From Candidatus Cloacimonetes bacterium HGW-Cloacimonetes-2 (GTDB taxonomy: Bacteria > Cloacimonadota > Cloacimonadia > Cloacimonadales > Cloacimonadaceae), in NCBI GenBank assembly GCA_002842035.1, contig PHBP01000001.1:357198-421197 (forward strand): 64,000 nt of DNA. The letters run 5' to 3'. The position numbers and the translations under genes are program-made. The notes under the pieces are model-generated. The model was not told where the DNA came from, did not search any database, and saw only the letters and a program-made list of their open reading frames with translations. Positions 9,001 through 17,362 of this stretch are shown here, in pieces; positions within the stretch are counted from its first letter, which is position 1; each line of letters begins with the position of its first letter.

Positions 9001-10950
9001 CCCGGTAGCTGGGACGCAGGCAACATCGAGATAAATACTGACGCCACACAACAATTCACGCTTTACAACACCGGTCTCTCACCCCTGATCATCAACAGTA
9101 TCAGCCTGGGCGGAGACAGTGCTTTCAGCCTGAGCGGTGTCCCAAACCTCCCGGCTGTACTTGTCCTGGGCCAGAGCCTGAGCTTCAGTGCCGCCTTCAG
9201 TCCGCAAAGTTCCGGGCAAAAGACCGCAACCATTACGATCAACGACAATCGTGCTCTCTCCACAATCAGCCTGAACGGCAACTCGATCGATCCCAGAATT
9301 GCCAGCCTGACATATACAGAAGACTTTGACGGTGTCGTAAGTCCCGCTCTGCCTATAGGCTGGAAGACCTATAGCTCAACGATCTCCAATGGCTATGTTA
9401 GAACCAGCACCAGCAGTTTTGCGTCATATCCCAATAGCGTTACTTTCTACAACAGCTCAGACAACAATGCTGATCTGCGCCTGATCAGCCCGCAGTTGCT
9501 AGTACCCCTTGCCGGCACACGTATCAGCTTCAAAGCCAAAGGCTCCAGCGCCGGATTCCTCATCCAGGTAGGCACGATGCCCAATCCCACCGGAGCTTTC
9601 ACCCAATTGGCAAGCATCACTCTCGGCAGTGAATTCGCCACCTATGAGTTCAGCCCTGACTACTCCGGCACAGACAGCTATCTGGTCTTCAAACACGGAC
9701 TGGGAGGCACTACCAATCGCACTCTCTACCTCGATGATATTATGCTGGAAGGGCTCTACAATACGGAACTGATGGCACTGGATCTCAGCGGTCCGGCTTA
9801 TGGACAAACCACTGAACTGCTGAGCTATACAGCAAGCGTCAAGAACAACGGACTCATCACTCAAAATAGCTACACAGTGCGCCTGATGCTGGCTGACAGC
9901 CGCACCGAACTCACCTCAATCAGCATTGATCAACCGCTCGCTCCAGGAGAAAGCAGGCAACACATCTTATCCTGGATGCCTCAAAGCACAGGAAACTATG
10001 AGCTTTACTGCCTTGTGGATATCCCCGGAGATAGCTACACGCCGAATAACCAGAGCCCGGTTTATAGCTCCACAGTCTTCGACGCAACCAATCTGATCTC
10101 AGCAGTAGGGAGCGATCAGGATGCCCTCACCGGCAACCAACTGCCACTGGATTTCTTTTATAAAAACTGCATCAGCGAGACCATCTACCTACCCTCAGAC
10201 CTACAGATGACCAGCGGCTTGATCTCCCATATCGGCTATGTAAACAGCTTTGTCCAGAATCTATCCGCAATGCCGGTCAAGATCTGGATGAAGAATAGCA
10301 GCAGCACTGATCTCAGCCTCGGTTGGGAGGATTTTGCCGGCTACAGCCTGGTCTTTGACGGCACAGTCAGTTTCCCCCAAGGTGTAAATAACATTCTGAT
10401 CGCACTCACCAGCCCCTTCACCTATACCGGTGGCAACCTGGCTGTACGTGTCAATCGCCCGATGGATGCTGTTTACTACAACACTGCCAATCACTTCTAT
10501 TACAATGTCTCAAGCCTTACCCCAAACCGCTCCCGCTACCTCTATAGCGATAGCACCGTCTATGATCCCACCGCACCCTCTGCCGCCGGAACCCTCTCCA
10601 ACAACGTCCCGATGACTGTTTTCGTGGCTGCTAATGCATCTCCCTTTACGCTGGAGACGCCGCAAACCACGATCAGCGAGGCAGGCGGAATGCTGCAACT
10701 TAGTTGGAGCCAAGCTCCCGGACATTACGGCTACCAGATCTTTGAGACAGATGATCCCACCAATTGGCCGGTGAGTCCTACATCAACCGTCTATACTCCG
10801 AGCTTCAGCGCACCCGCTGCCAGCCGTAAGTTCTTTAAAATCAAAGCATTCAGCTATAGCTTTGATCCCCGGAGCTTTGTCCAAAGCTCTCCTCTACCCT
10901 TATCGAGCAGACTTTTGGAGACTATAGGCGAGAGCCCAAACAAAGATTGA
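6064..10950 (+). CDS. Secreted multidomain M6-family (immune inhibitor A-like) metalloprotease
   Basis: The product has 1628 residues. I take the ATG at 6064 because GAGGTGG lies just upstream; a GTG at 6058 is an alternative. A signal peptide (CRFGFLLLFAAIAVIAQA) starts the protein. Residues about 30-130 resemble the N-terminal region of M6 proteases. The zinc site is HEFFHTLGAPD at 314-324 (H314, E315, H318), followed by SWDLMESD. Further modules in order are a MAM/cleaved-adhesin-like domain near 508, Fn3 near 690-785, another adhesin-like domain near 782, an ASPM/HYDIN-like domain near 972, an adhesin-like domain near 1079, a CARDB-like domain near 1236 and a C-terminal Fn3-like module from about 1527. 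It should cleave extracellular proteins. It stands alone between inverted repeat copies and ends at a terminator. Confidence 0.9.
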   Translation: MPRRHILCRFGFLLLFAAIAVIAQAAVIRSAEMTVQQPDGSTLKLFATGDEYHNWLHDADNFTIIPDKETGFYCYATRDGEGVTASPLIVGKGDPRSIGLEPGINISGSLYRQMRSEKFYMPAERDAPTTGTINNLVIYIRFSDETEFGQSNSIYDGWFNTGASSQKGYFLEASYNQLTVNTHFYPAPSGGYVVSWQDSNPRSYYQPYNASTNPNGYDGDTERRNREFNLLQNACNAVGPSVPSGLTIDSDNDGRVDNVVFIVKGSAGAWSSLLWPHRWSLYDRYVYIQGKRVYDFNFQLQNFLSSRGVGVICHEFFHTLGAPDLYHYTDNGIDPAGSWDLMESDQNPPQHMTAFMKWKYGDWIASIPTISADGVYTLNPLTSATGQAYRINSNNANQYYMVEFRKKTGTYESSIPNSGMLIYRIDTSCGNGNADGPPDELYIYRLNGTTTVNGTLSSAHFSTESGRIKIDNTTNPAPFLQDGSAGNLYLCEIGSSSGTTMTFRKGAPQIDFGINPYTQGFDASSYPPDGWLNPVLVGSDVFTRVTTGGNPSCSPQSGAGMLKYNSDSSASGSTALLVSPKIVCTDAVNSRYSLSFWMYRDGNYPSSLDKVEFYINTGASLSGSPTLLGTIHRNRNLSPAVGTPGWKNYSFELPMPSTGNYYVIAKAISAGGYNMYLDSFSISRVPAPATNPIPGDLSTGQNPSTNLSWTASTGSPTGYKLYLGTDNPPTNLANGTDLGLVTTYNPSTDLLPLTTYYWQIVPYNAGGLSLNCPIWSFTTANAVSLPLAEDFGTTGTGFPPLGWTRYSGVLANPSALVTNTTFWTQDDWLNLATSPANKSARMNIYGTRYGWMISPLINIPTGSLLEFDLGLTDYNNSNPISSDPAGLTGSDDSFAVLIGDGSSWSSANLLRLWDNAGSPYIYNQISHLGQKVILDLSAYAGYKYIAFYGASSTSNADNDLFVDNVSLHFANQAPAISIAPGSWDAGNIEINTDATQQFTLYNTGLSPLIINSISLGGDSAFSLSGVPNLPAVLVLGQSLSFSAAFSPQSSGQKTATITINDNRALSTISLNGNSIDPRIASLTYTEDFDGVVSPALPIGWKTYSSTISNGYVRTSTSSFASYPNSVTFYNSSDNNADLRLISPQLLVPLAGTRISFKAKGSSAGFLIQVGTMPNPTGAFTQLASITLGSEFATYEFSPDYSGTDSYLVFKHGLGGTTNRTLYLDDIMLEGLYNTELMALDLSGPAYGQTTELLSYTASVKNNGLITQNSYTVRLMLADSRTELTSISIDQPLAPGESRQHILSWMPQSTGNYELYCLVDIPGDSYTPNNQSPVYSSTVFDATNLISAVGSDQDALTGNQLPLDFFYKNCISETIYLPSDLQMTSGLISHIGYVNSFVQNLSAMPVKIWMKNSSSTDLSLGWEDFAGYSLVFDGTVSFPQGVNNILIALTSPFTYTGGNLAVRVNRPMDAVYYNTANHFYYNVSSLTPNRSRYLYSDSTVYDPTAPSAAGTLSNNVPMTVFVAANASPFTLETPQTTISEAGGMLQLSWSQAPGHYGYQIFETDDPTNWPVSPTSTVYTPSFSAPAASRKFFKIKAFSYSFDPRSFVQSSPLPLSSRLLETIGESPNKD

Positions 10951-10977
10951 TAATTGCTTGCCGCATAGTCAAGCCGA

Positions 10978-11061
10978 GATCACCAGCAGATCAAGAGCAA
11001 ATCAAGTCGAACCACGTTCGAGGTGATTTGCTCTTGATTTGCTCTTGATATGCTGTAGATC
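10978..11061 (+). repeat. Palindromic intergenic repeat with 11-bp units, copy 2
   Basis: This 84-bp copy has the centre TCGAACCACGTTCGA and a right arm of three 11-bp units (GGTGATTTGCT, CTTGATTTGCT, CTTGATATGCT). It is the nearest relative of copy 1 once that copy is reverse-complemented. It lies between the stop of the M6 gene and its terminator. Confidence 0.87.
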
Positions 11062-11097
11062 ATTACAAAGCAATTATGAAGAATTGCTCATAAACCA

Positions 11098-11125
11098 AAC
11101 CGCCGGAGTGGCTTCCGGCGGTTTT
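11098..11125 (+). terminator. Rho-independent terminator after the M6 protease gene, probably bidirectional
   Basis: AACCGCCGGA pairs with TCCGGCGGTT around the loop GTGGCT (10-bp stem), followed by TTTT on the plus strand. On the minus strand the same stem is followed by the T-rich GGTTTGGTTT, so it may also end the convergent ABC operon. Confidence 0.85.
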
Positions 11126-11155
11126 AGTGTCTTTTATATCAGGATGTATGAAGGG

Positions 11156-12025
11156 CTAGGAAATCTCTCTGCGGCTGTAGAACCAATATCCAGCCGCGAA
11201 GAAGATGATGCTAAAGGCAATTCGCTGCAAGGTAAATTCATCGAGCAGCATCGGCCAGACGCTGTTGATTGTGGCATCTGCAGTAGCATTGCCCAGGCTG
11301 CTGACCTTGTTATCTGCCAGGCTGATATTCACTCCGGAACCCAATCCCGCAAGTTTGCCAAGATAGGCTACAAGCGAGGGGAAGTGAAATCCGGTGGCTT
11401 TATTGAGGATATTACGGGCAATCTCGATGCCGGCGACTATGGCAACAGACTTCATAAAGGAGCCATTCTTGAAGATCCCGGCAAACATCCAATAGAAACT
11501 GACCACGAACAGGAACGGGAAGAACATACTGATGAGGCTTTGCAGCATCCCGGTGTAGGCGTAGGCAACGCTAAGGCCAAGCTTGATCGCAAGATAGGAT
11601 CCTGCAGCAGTCACGCCCAAAAGGCTGATGATCACGATCTGGAGATATAGTCCGAGAGTGATCAAACCGAATTTGACACCAATAATCTTGGGGAGTGAGA
11701 CAGGCTGGGAGAGGTGAAAGATCTCGCAGTGCTTCTTGAAGCCGCTATTGAGCATCGTATCCGCCATCCCGGTTCCGGTAAGCATCGCCAGAAAAGCCAG
11801 CATAGCAGGTCCGGCTAAGCCCAATCCCCATAGCACGATCTTATCGTATTCATTGCCAAAGCTTTTCATATTCACAAAGAAATTGAGGTCTGCACCTTGG
11901 ATCAGTGCCCAAATCAAGCCTATGAGAAAGGTTACGATCACTCCCAGGGTAAACCAGGAAGGGAGCATCATCGTAGCCCAGTGTGTCCACAATTCCTTCT
12001 TGATGAGTGCTTTAATCTGTTTCAT
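11156..12025 (-). CDS. ABC-2 type transporter permease subunit
   Basis: The 289-residue membrane protein has a short cytoplasmic N-terminus (MKQIKALIKKELWTHW) and about six hydrophobic segments, typical of ABC-2 permeases. The start overlaps the ATPase gene by 4 bases, so the subunits are co-translated. With the ATPase and the upstream GntR gene it forms a three-gene regulated operon, the arrangement known for YtrA-type systems that respond to envelope stress or antimicrobial compounds. The substrate is unknown. The gene converges on the M6 protease gene with a shared terminator between them. Confidence 0.85.
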   Translation of the reverse strand: MKQIKALIKKELWTHWATMMLPSWFTLGVIVTFLIGLIWALIQGADLNFFVNMKSFGNEYDKIVLWGLGLAGPAMLAFLAMLTGTGMADTMLNSGFKKHCEIFHLSQPVSLPKIIGVKFGLITLGLYLQIVIISLLGVTAAGSYLAIKLGLSVAYAYTGMLQSLISMFFPFLFVVSFYWMFAGIFKNGSFMKSVAIVAGIEIARNILNKATGFHFPSLVAYLGKLAGLGSGVNISLADNKVSSLGNATADATINSVWPMLLDEFTLQRIAFSIIFFAAGYWFYSRREIS

Positions 12026-12888
12026 CGGGCACCTCCTACGACTGCCAGGAAAATATCTGCAAGATTGGGCCTGCCATAGCTGGCTCCTTCAATCTCTACG
12101 GTTGAGGGCAAGACTGCGCTTACGAAGCCCAGACTGTGCCCCATCGCTTTGGGAGCGTGGGCTTTGAGCTCTTCAGCCCTGTCCTGAGGCAGGCTTACGA
12201 TGCGGAAGCGGCTTTTCAGGCTGTCCACGTCCTCGTGCAGAAGGATGCGTCCCTCATCGATGATCACTATTTCCTGCAGGATATCCTCGACCTCTTCCAC
12301 TTGGTGCGTGGAGATCAGGATGCTCTTGTTCTCGTCAAAAAACTCGCCGAGGATATTGCTGAAGAATTCTTTTCTAAAGGAGATATCGAGTCCCAAAGTA
12401 GGCTCGTCCAGCAGCAGATAACGCACATCCAGAGAGAGAGTTATCAGGAGGTAAAGCTTAGTCTTCATACCTTTGGAGAGCTTGGATACTCTCTTCTTCA
12501 TAGGCAGATCGCTGATCTTTAGCAAGTGGCTGGCAATCTCGTCGTTCCAGCGGGGATTGACGCCTTTGACGTATTCGATGGTCTGTTTTACTGTGAGCCT
12601 GTCATCGAGTCCGCTAACGTCCGGGATAAAAGCAACTTCTTCAAAGACCCATTTGTCGCGGTGCTTGATGGGTCGGTCGTTGAGGCTTACCTCGCCGTTG
12701 AAAGAGAGGAAACCCAGCATACAGCGCATCAAAGTGGATTTTCCTGCGCCATTCTTTCCCAAAAGGCCGATTATCTTGCCTTCGCCCAGATTTAGATCGA
12801 CCCCATCCAGAGCCCGGAACTTTCCATAGTCTTTGGTGACGCCTTTCAAGCTGTAGGCGGCATCCTGATTTGTGAGCTGATTAGTCAC
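12022..12888 (-). CDS. ABC transporter ATP-binding protein
   Basis: I choose the GTG at 12888: GGAGGT lies 5 bases upstream, inside the end of the gntR gene, giving 288 residues. An ATG at 12900 and a longer in-frame start at 12921 are also open but lack this spacing. Walker A is GKNGAGKST, the signature LSKGMKTK, Walker B YLLLDEPTLGLD, followed by the switch histidine in STHQVEE. It energises the ABC-2 permease encoded next to it. The last 60 residues are the usual C-terminal extension. The gene starts within a few bases of the gntR stop (12881-12883), so translation is coupled. Confidence 0.92.
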   Translation of the reverse strand: MTNQLTNQDAAYSLKGVTKDYGKFRALDGVDLNLGEGKIIGLLGKNGAGKSTLMRCMLGFLSFNGEVSLNDRPIKHRDKWVFEEVAFIPDVSGLDDRLTVKQTIEYVKGVNPRWNDEIASHLLKISDLPMKKRVSKLSKGMKTKLYLLITLSLDVRYLLLDEPTLGLDISFRKEFFSNILGEFFDENKSILISTHQVEEVEDILQEIVIIDEGRILLHEDVDSLKSRFRIVSLPQDRAEELKAHAPKAMGHSLGFVSAVLPSTVEIEGASYGRPNLADIFLAVVGGAR

Positions 12889-13255
12889 GAGGACCTCCAT
12901 ATATCTTCTTAATCTTATCATTCAGTTCGCTCTCGGTAAGCTCAAGTTGTTTGGCTTTTTGGAGAACAGGCTCCAGTATCTCGGTCTCGAAAGATTCACG
13001 CCGGGATACGATGATCTTGCGGCGGGCGCCAGGAGCGACATAGATGCCCAAACCGCGCTTTTTGTAGAGGATAGCTTCTTCGACCAGAGCACTGAGAGCA
13101 TTTGCCACAGTGATCGGATTCAAGCTGTAATCCTTTGCCATAGTCCTGAGTGAAGGGATGGCATCCTCTTCCTTGAGGGCACCCTCCAGGATTTTCTCTT
13201 CGATGTGCTTTCGCAATTGAAGATAAATCGGCGATTCATCGTTAAAGATCTTCAT
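12881..13255 (-). CDS. GntR-family transcriptional regulator, YtrA subfamily
   Basis: The product is 124 residues from the ATG at 13255, which follows AAAGAGG at good spacing; an upstream in-frame ATG at 13288 has no ribosome site. The winged helix-turn-helix fills residues 1 to about 75 (SPIYLQLRKHIEEKILEG, PSLRTMAKDYSLNP, VANALSALVEE, KRGLGIYV). The short C-terminal helical tail is typical of YtrA rather than FadR or HutC types. It is the first gene of the ABC operon, so it probably represses its own operon and lets go when an effector binds. Confidence 0.92.
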   Translation of the reverse strand: MKIFNDESPIYLQLRKHIEEKILEGALKEEDAIPSLRTMAKDYSLNPITVANALSALVEEAILYKKRGLGIYVAPGARRKIIVSRRESFETEILEPVLQKAKQLELTESELNDKIKKIYGGPRD

Positions 13256-13288
13256 TATCAACCTCTTTGCAGCAACGCGTTCAGGCAT

Positions 13289-13734
13289 TGCTATGGTGTT
13301 GTAGTCAACTAAAACAGTAATACAATTTCTGTCAATTTAAATCTTCAGTATTTTTTGTATTAGGAGGGGAATCGCTTGTAACATATACAGATATGAATAC
13401 ACTCACTGGTTCTGCAGGATAATTACGATCAGGCAACTCACGATGACCTGCCGGAAGAGGAGCCGCATTTCCGATGCTCAAACTGGTAGGGATTGCTGAG
13501 ACTCTCTACAACAAAGACAATATCCCCAAGTATCAGTGTTACATTCTTACTATTGAACGTTTTCAATAGTGACCATAACCGTAAGATCAGCCAATTTTGT
13601 TTGACCGAATAGCACGACTCAGGAGCTAAAAGGACTTTTCGGTGCTTGACATCATTAGCACTGTAAAAAAACTCTCTTCGATATGGTATTATCATCAGTC
13701 TTGGTGAAATAAAGCCCATAAATACAGAGGAGTA
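13289..13734. other. Divergent intergenic region, gntR operon / ettA
   Basis: Contains the gntR promoter and operator near 13298-13335 and, on the plus strand, a TTGACA at 13646-13651 without a good -10 at normal spacing. A 93-codon open frame on the minus strand (13438-13719) has no ribosome site and no recognisable features. No RNA gene or repeat was seen. Confidence 0.5.
13298..13315 (-). promoter_or_regulatory. Probable GntR operator overlapping the operon promoter
   Basis: GTTTTAGTTGACTACAAC (minus strand) is an 18-base near-perfect palindrome: GTTNTAGT, TG, ACTANAAC, one mismatch. It lies about 43 bases upstream of the gntR start and just downstream of a consensus TTGACA (13330-13335, minus), so it would cover the -10 region. 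YtrA-type regulators bind palindromes of this size. The site is seen; its function is inferred. Confidence 0.6.
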
Positions 13735-15414
13735 ATGGAAGAAAACAAGGTAATCTATTCGATGTCCGGGGTCGGAAAGGTCGTGGACGACAAAAAATAC
13801 ATACTAAAAGACATATACTTAGGCTACTACTACGGGGCAAAAATAGGAGTAGTAGGCCTGAACGGCTCCGGGAAAAGTACTCTGCTCAAGATTATGGCAG
13901 GCTTGGACAAGGATTTCATCGGAGAAGTAGCTATGTCCAAGGGCTATACTATCGGCTATCTGGAGCAGGATCCCCAGCTTGATCCGAATAAAACAGTGCT
14001 TGAAGCAGTTCAGGAAGCCGTGAGTGAACCGGTAAAACTGTTGCAGCGTTTTGAAGAGATAAATCTGCAGTTTATGGAGCCTATGACTGATGATGAGATG
14101 AATGCGCTCATGGAAGAACAGGGAAAAGTGCAAGACAAACTGGAAGCGCTCAATGCCTGGGATCTGGATAGCAGGCTGGAGCTGGCGATGGATGCTCTGC
14201 GCTGTCCTCCCCCGGATCTGCCCATCAGGGTAATTTCCGGCGGGGAAAAACGCCGAGTAGCCCTCTGCTGCTTGCTCTTGCAAGAGCCGGATATCCTCCT
14301 GCTGGACGAGCCTACAAACCATCTCGATGCAGAGACGATACTCTGGCTGGAGCATCACCTCAAGCAGTATAAAGGTACAGTTATCGCCATCACTCACGAT
14401 CGATATTTCCTGGATAATGTCGCAGGCTGGATCCTGGAGCTGGATCGAGGCGAAGGAATACCCTACAAGGGAAATTACTCCTCCTGGCTGGAACAGAAGC
14501 AGGCTCGCCTGGCAAACGAAAAGAAAGCGGAAAGCAAAAGGCAAAAAGCTCTGGCAGACGAATTGGAGTGGATCCGGAGCAGCCCCAAAGCACGTCAGGC
14601 CAAGAGTAAGGCTCGCATCCAGAACTATGAAAAACTGGCTTCCGAGCAGTATAAAAAAGAAAATACAACCGATCAGATCACGATCTTCCCCGGCCCCAAG
14701 CTGGGCACCAATGTGATCCGAGCCAGTGGCGTCTCCAAGGGTTACGAAGATAAGCTGCTCTATGAAAATCTAGAATTTAACCTTCCTGCCGGCGGTATTG
14801 TCGGCGTGATCGGTCCCAATGGAGCAGGCAAAACCACTCTCTTTGAAATGATCGTGGGAAACATCACCCCAGATAACGGCAGCATAGAGATCGGTGAGAC
14901 GGTGAAACTATCCTATATCAACCAATCCAGAATGATGCAATCCGACAAAACCTTGCTGGAACTGATCGGCGAGGGCAGAGACGTCCTAAAGATCGGAGAT
15001 CGTGAGATCAACGTACGGGAATACATCAGCAAGTTCAATTTCTCCAGCAAAGAGCACATCAAACCGATCAATATCCTCAGCGGTGGAGAGAAAAACCGGG
15101 CATACCTGGCACTCTCACTGCAAACCGGCGGTAATGTGCTGCTACTTGACGAACCCACAAACGATCTGGATGTCTATACCATCCATGCGCTGGAAGAAGC
15201 TCTGCTGGATTTTGCCGGATGCGCTGTGGTAATCAGCCATGATCGTTACTTTTTGGATCGGGTTTGCACTCATATCCTGGCATTTGAAGGCGAAAGCACT
15301 GCACAGTGGTATGAAGGAAACTTCAGCGATTACGAGGAGAACAAGCTCCAGCGTCTGGGTGAAAAAGCCCTGATCCCCAAAAGGATTACCTACAGGAAGC
15401 TGACCAGAGTCTAA
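13735..15414 (+). CDS. ettA: Energy-dependent translational throttle protein EttA (ABC-F)
   Basis: 559 residues, close to the 555 of E. coli EttA. Two ABC domains lie in one soluble chain with no membrane segment. Domain 1 has Walker A GLNGSGKST at 41-49, signature ISGGEKRR and Walker B ILLLDEPTNHLD. Domain 2 has GPNGAGKTT, LSGGEKNR and LLLDEPTNDLD. Between them is the basic helical linker (KKAESKRQKALADELEW, then RQAKSKARIQNYEKL). ABC-F proteins bind the ribosomal E site; EttA gates the first elongation steps according to ATP/ADP. The full-length linker and C-terminus fit EttA better than a drug-resistance ABC-F. AGAGGAG precedes the ATG. Followed by the deoxynucleoside kinase, which has its own promoter. 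Confidence 0.95.
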   Translation: MEENKVIYSMSGVGKVVDDKKYILKDIYLGYYYGAKIGVVGLNGSGKSTLLKIMAGLDKDFIGEVAMSKGYTIGYLEQDPQLDPNKTVLEAVQEAVSEPVKLLQRFEEINLQFMEPMTDDEMNALMEEQGKVQDKLEALNAWDLDSRLELAMDALRCPPPDLPIRVISGGEKRRVALCCLLLQEPDILLLDEPTNHLDAETILWLEHHLKQYKGTVIAITHDRYFLDNVAGWILELDRGEGIPYKGNYSSWLEQKQARLANEKKAESKRQKALADELEWIRSSPKARQAKSKARIQNYEKLASEQYKKENTTDQITIFPGPKLGTNVIRASGVSKGYEDKLLYENLEFNLPAGGIVGVIGPNGAGKTTLFEMIVGNITPDNGSIEIGETVKLSYINQSRMMQSDKTLLELIGEGRDVLKIGDREINVREYISKFNFSSKEHIKPINILSGGEKNRAYLALSLQTGGNVLLLDEPTNDLDVYTIHALEEALLDFAGCAVVISHDRYFLDRVCTHILAFEGESTAQWYEGNFSDYEENKLQRLGEKALIPKRITYRKLTRV

Positions 15415-15481
15415 AGCCGTGATCTCCCTGCTCCGTCTGCCCGTCCACCCACCTGTCACCTACGGGAAGCAAGGAAAAGTC

Positions 15482-15510
15482 TTGACTCTGAGAGCTTGCC
15501 GAATTTAAGA
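15482..15510 (+). promoter_or_regulatory. Predicted sigma70-type promoter for the kinase gene
   Basis: TTGACT (15482-15487), a 17-base spacer, then TTAAGA (15505-15510), 30 bases before the chosen start codon. Confidence 0.5.
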
Positions 15511-15539
15511 GAGAAAATTTCTAAACTCAAGGAATGATC

Positions 15540-16940
15540 ATGGAGAATATCCGCATCGGAATCGTGGGAAACATTGGAGTGGGTAAATCCACATTTATAG
15601 AAGCGGCAAGTTCCGCACCTCTGAATAAAGTACTGACCTCGGTTTATCCCAAGGCAAACGGCACGGAAGGTGTATATGCCTTTCCGGAGAAGTTCAATCC
15701 CATCGTATTGGATTCATTTTATCAAGATCCTGTCGCCAATGCCTTTATGGCACAGATAGAATTTTTCAATGGCAGATTAGACCGCCAAAAGCTGATTCAT
15801 TCCTGCCGGGGGATAGTCCTCGAAGATCGCACTCTGGCAGAGGATTACCATATCTTTGGCAAAGCACAGCGCATCCTCCAGAATATGTCCGAACCGGAAT
15901 TCATCGCTTACCAGCGCACCTACAGGCTGATGACAGAACAGATCAAAGAGCCCGACCTCCTCGTTTATTTCAAAGCTGATGTCCCCACCCTCCTGGAACG
16001 GATCAGGGAGCGTGGCAGGGCGAGCGAACTGGCAATCGCCCCGGAATATCTGGAACTGCTGAATAATCTCTACGAAGATTTTGTAGCGCATCACGTGCAA
16101 TGCCCTGTGCTGGTAATCGACGCTGACAAAGCCGTGGACAAGGCGGAGTGGCAACGGCGCACAGTCAATCTGGTCGCGGAGCAGGTCAAAGCCCTTGGTC
16201 TCCGTGTATCCAGCCCCGGCATCAGCGAATGGGTCACCCTGCCTCAGACCGAAGCCACGCTCAGAGCCATTGATGTGGAGCGCAATCTGGAGGAGTATCT
16301 GGCTCTTCACCCAAAACTGATCACCATAGCTGGAAACGTTGGCCTCGGCAAATCCACCCTTACAGCCATTATGGGACGCAGCCTAAAGATTAATACCCTT
16401 TACGAAAAACCGGAAGAAAACCCCCTACTGGAGAAATTCCTGGGTGATAAAAAGAGCTATTGCTACGATCTGCAATTGCACTTTCTACAGATGCGGGCGC
16501 AGCAACGCCGTCTCGGGAAATGCGGAGATGCCAGCTATGTAAAAGATCGCTCCCTCCCGGAAGATCTACTGGTCTTTTGCAATCAGTTCCACGCGGACGG
16601 ATTGCTGACCGATGACGAACTGGACAACCTGGTGACCCAGTTTCAGACAGTCAACCGCGAACTCCCCTCCTCCGATCTGATCATCCTCTTGCAAGGCAGC
16701 CCTTCCCTAGCTTGGGAACGCATCCAGCAGCGTGGCAGAGAGATGGAGATCGAAGGCGGCTGGCAATATAACGAGATCAAAAACCTGAATCATTGGTACA
16801 AGAGCTATGGCACGAACGTTGTCAAGCTGGGCTTTCACAATGGCCCCGTCCTGGAGATCGACGTCGAAAAGCTGGATCTCACAAACCGTATCCACGTTGG
16901 CTATATCTTCGAACGAGTGCTGGAGATATTGAAAGGATAA
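15540..16940 (+). CDS. Tandem-fused deoxynucleoside kinase (two dNK domains)
   Basis: 466 residues from the second ATG at 15540; AAGGA abuts the first ATG (15534) but stands 6 bases from the second. Two complete dNK domains follow each other. Domain 1 has P-loop GNIGVGKST at 10-18 and LEDRTLAED. Domain 2 has P-loop GNVGLGKST at 265-273 and VKDRSLPED. Each has an arginine-rich lid (ERIRERGRASE; ERIQQRGREMEIEGGW). Deoxynucleoside kinases (dAK/dGK/dCK/TK2 family) phosphorylate salvaged deoxynucleosides and normally act as dimers of about 210-230 residue chains. Here both halves have diverged, so they may differ in specificity, as in the heterodimeric Lactobacillus enzymes. Specificity cannot be read from sequence alone. 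Confidence 0.88.
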   Translation: MENIRIGIVGNIGVGKSTFIEAASSAPLNKVLTSVYPKANGTEGVYAFPEKFNPIVLDSFYQDPVANAFMAQIEFFNGRLDRQKLIHSCRGIVLEDRTLAEDYHIFGKAQRILQNMSEPEFIAYQRTYRLMTEQIKEPDLLVYFKADVPTLLERIRERGRASELAIAPEYLELLNNLYEDFVAHHVQCPVLVIDADKAVDKAEWQRRTVNLVAEQVKALGLRVSSPGISEWVTLPQTEATLRAIDVERNLEEYLALHPKLITIAGNVGLGKSTLTAIMGRSLKINTLYEKPEENPLLEKFLGDKKSYCYDLQLHFLQMRAQQRRLGKCGDASYVKDRSLPEDLLVFCNQFHADGLLTDDELDNLVTQFQTVNRELPSSDLIILLQGSPSLAWERIQQRGREMEIEGGWQYNEIKNLNHWYKSYGTNVVKLGFHNGPVLEIDVEKLDLTNRIHVGYIFERVLEILKG

Positions 16941-17362
16941 TTTAGAAGCATTATATTGCTCAGTTTTACGCACTGATAGAATCTCTTGCCCAATTCAGAT
17001 CAGTGCTTACATCCCATTGATCTACAGGACATCAAGAGCAAATCAAGAGCAAATCAAGTCGAACCGCGTTCGAGGTGATTTGCTCTTGATTTGCTCTTGA
17101 TCTGCTTTAAACCACCCACAGTAAGGCTGAAGGATCCGTGCGCGTGTGTTTCACAAGGAGAGTGCAAAACCCTGTGGTAAACCACGACTCTACAACTATT
17201 AACAGCCACAGTACCAATATAAACTTGACAGTGCAGACATAAATCGCACACTATACCGTCAGCGAGATTGGGTAAGAGAGTAAGCTCGAAAAGTCCTGGA
17301 TTGCACACCAACAGTCTCGTATGTTTAGTATCGGAAACCAGATATTAACAAACGAGGAGCTT
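16941..17362. other. Intergenic region with repeat copy 3
   Basis: Repeat copy 3 occupies 17019-17109. A TTGACA is present in 17220-17235, but nothing like a -10 lies 16-18 bases behind it. The remainder shows no RNA gene or terminator I can support. Confidence 0.5.
17019..17109 (+). repeat. Palindromic intergenic repeat with 11-bp units, copy 3
   Basis: 91 bp, same orientation as copies 2 and 4. The centre is TCGAACCGCGTTCGA. The left arm has one more 11-bp unit (AATCAAGAGCA) than copy 2, showing that unit number varies. The right arm is three units followed by TTTAAACC. Confidence 0.87.

Noticed and set aside
13438-13719. 93-codon open frame on the minus strand in the gntR/ettA gap
   Set aside because: No ribosome site, no signal peptide, no recognisable motif; it covers the region where the ettA promoter should be.
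17054-17311. 85-codon open frame on the minus strand over repeat copy 3
   Set aside because: Its end is made of the repeat, and it lacks a ribosome site.
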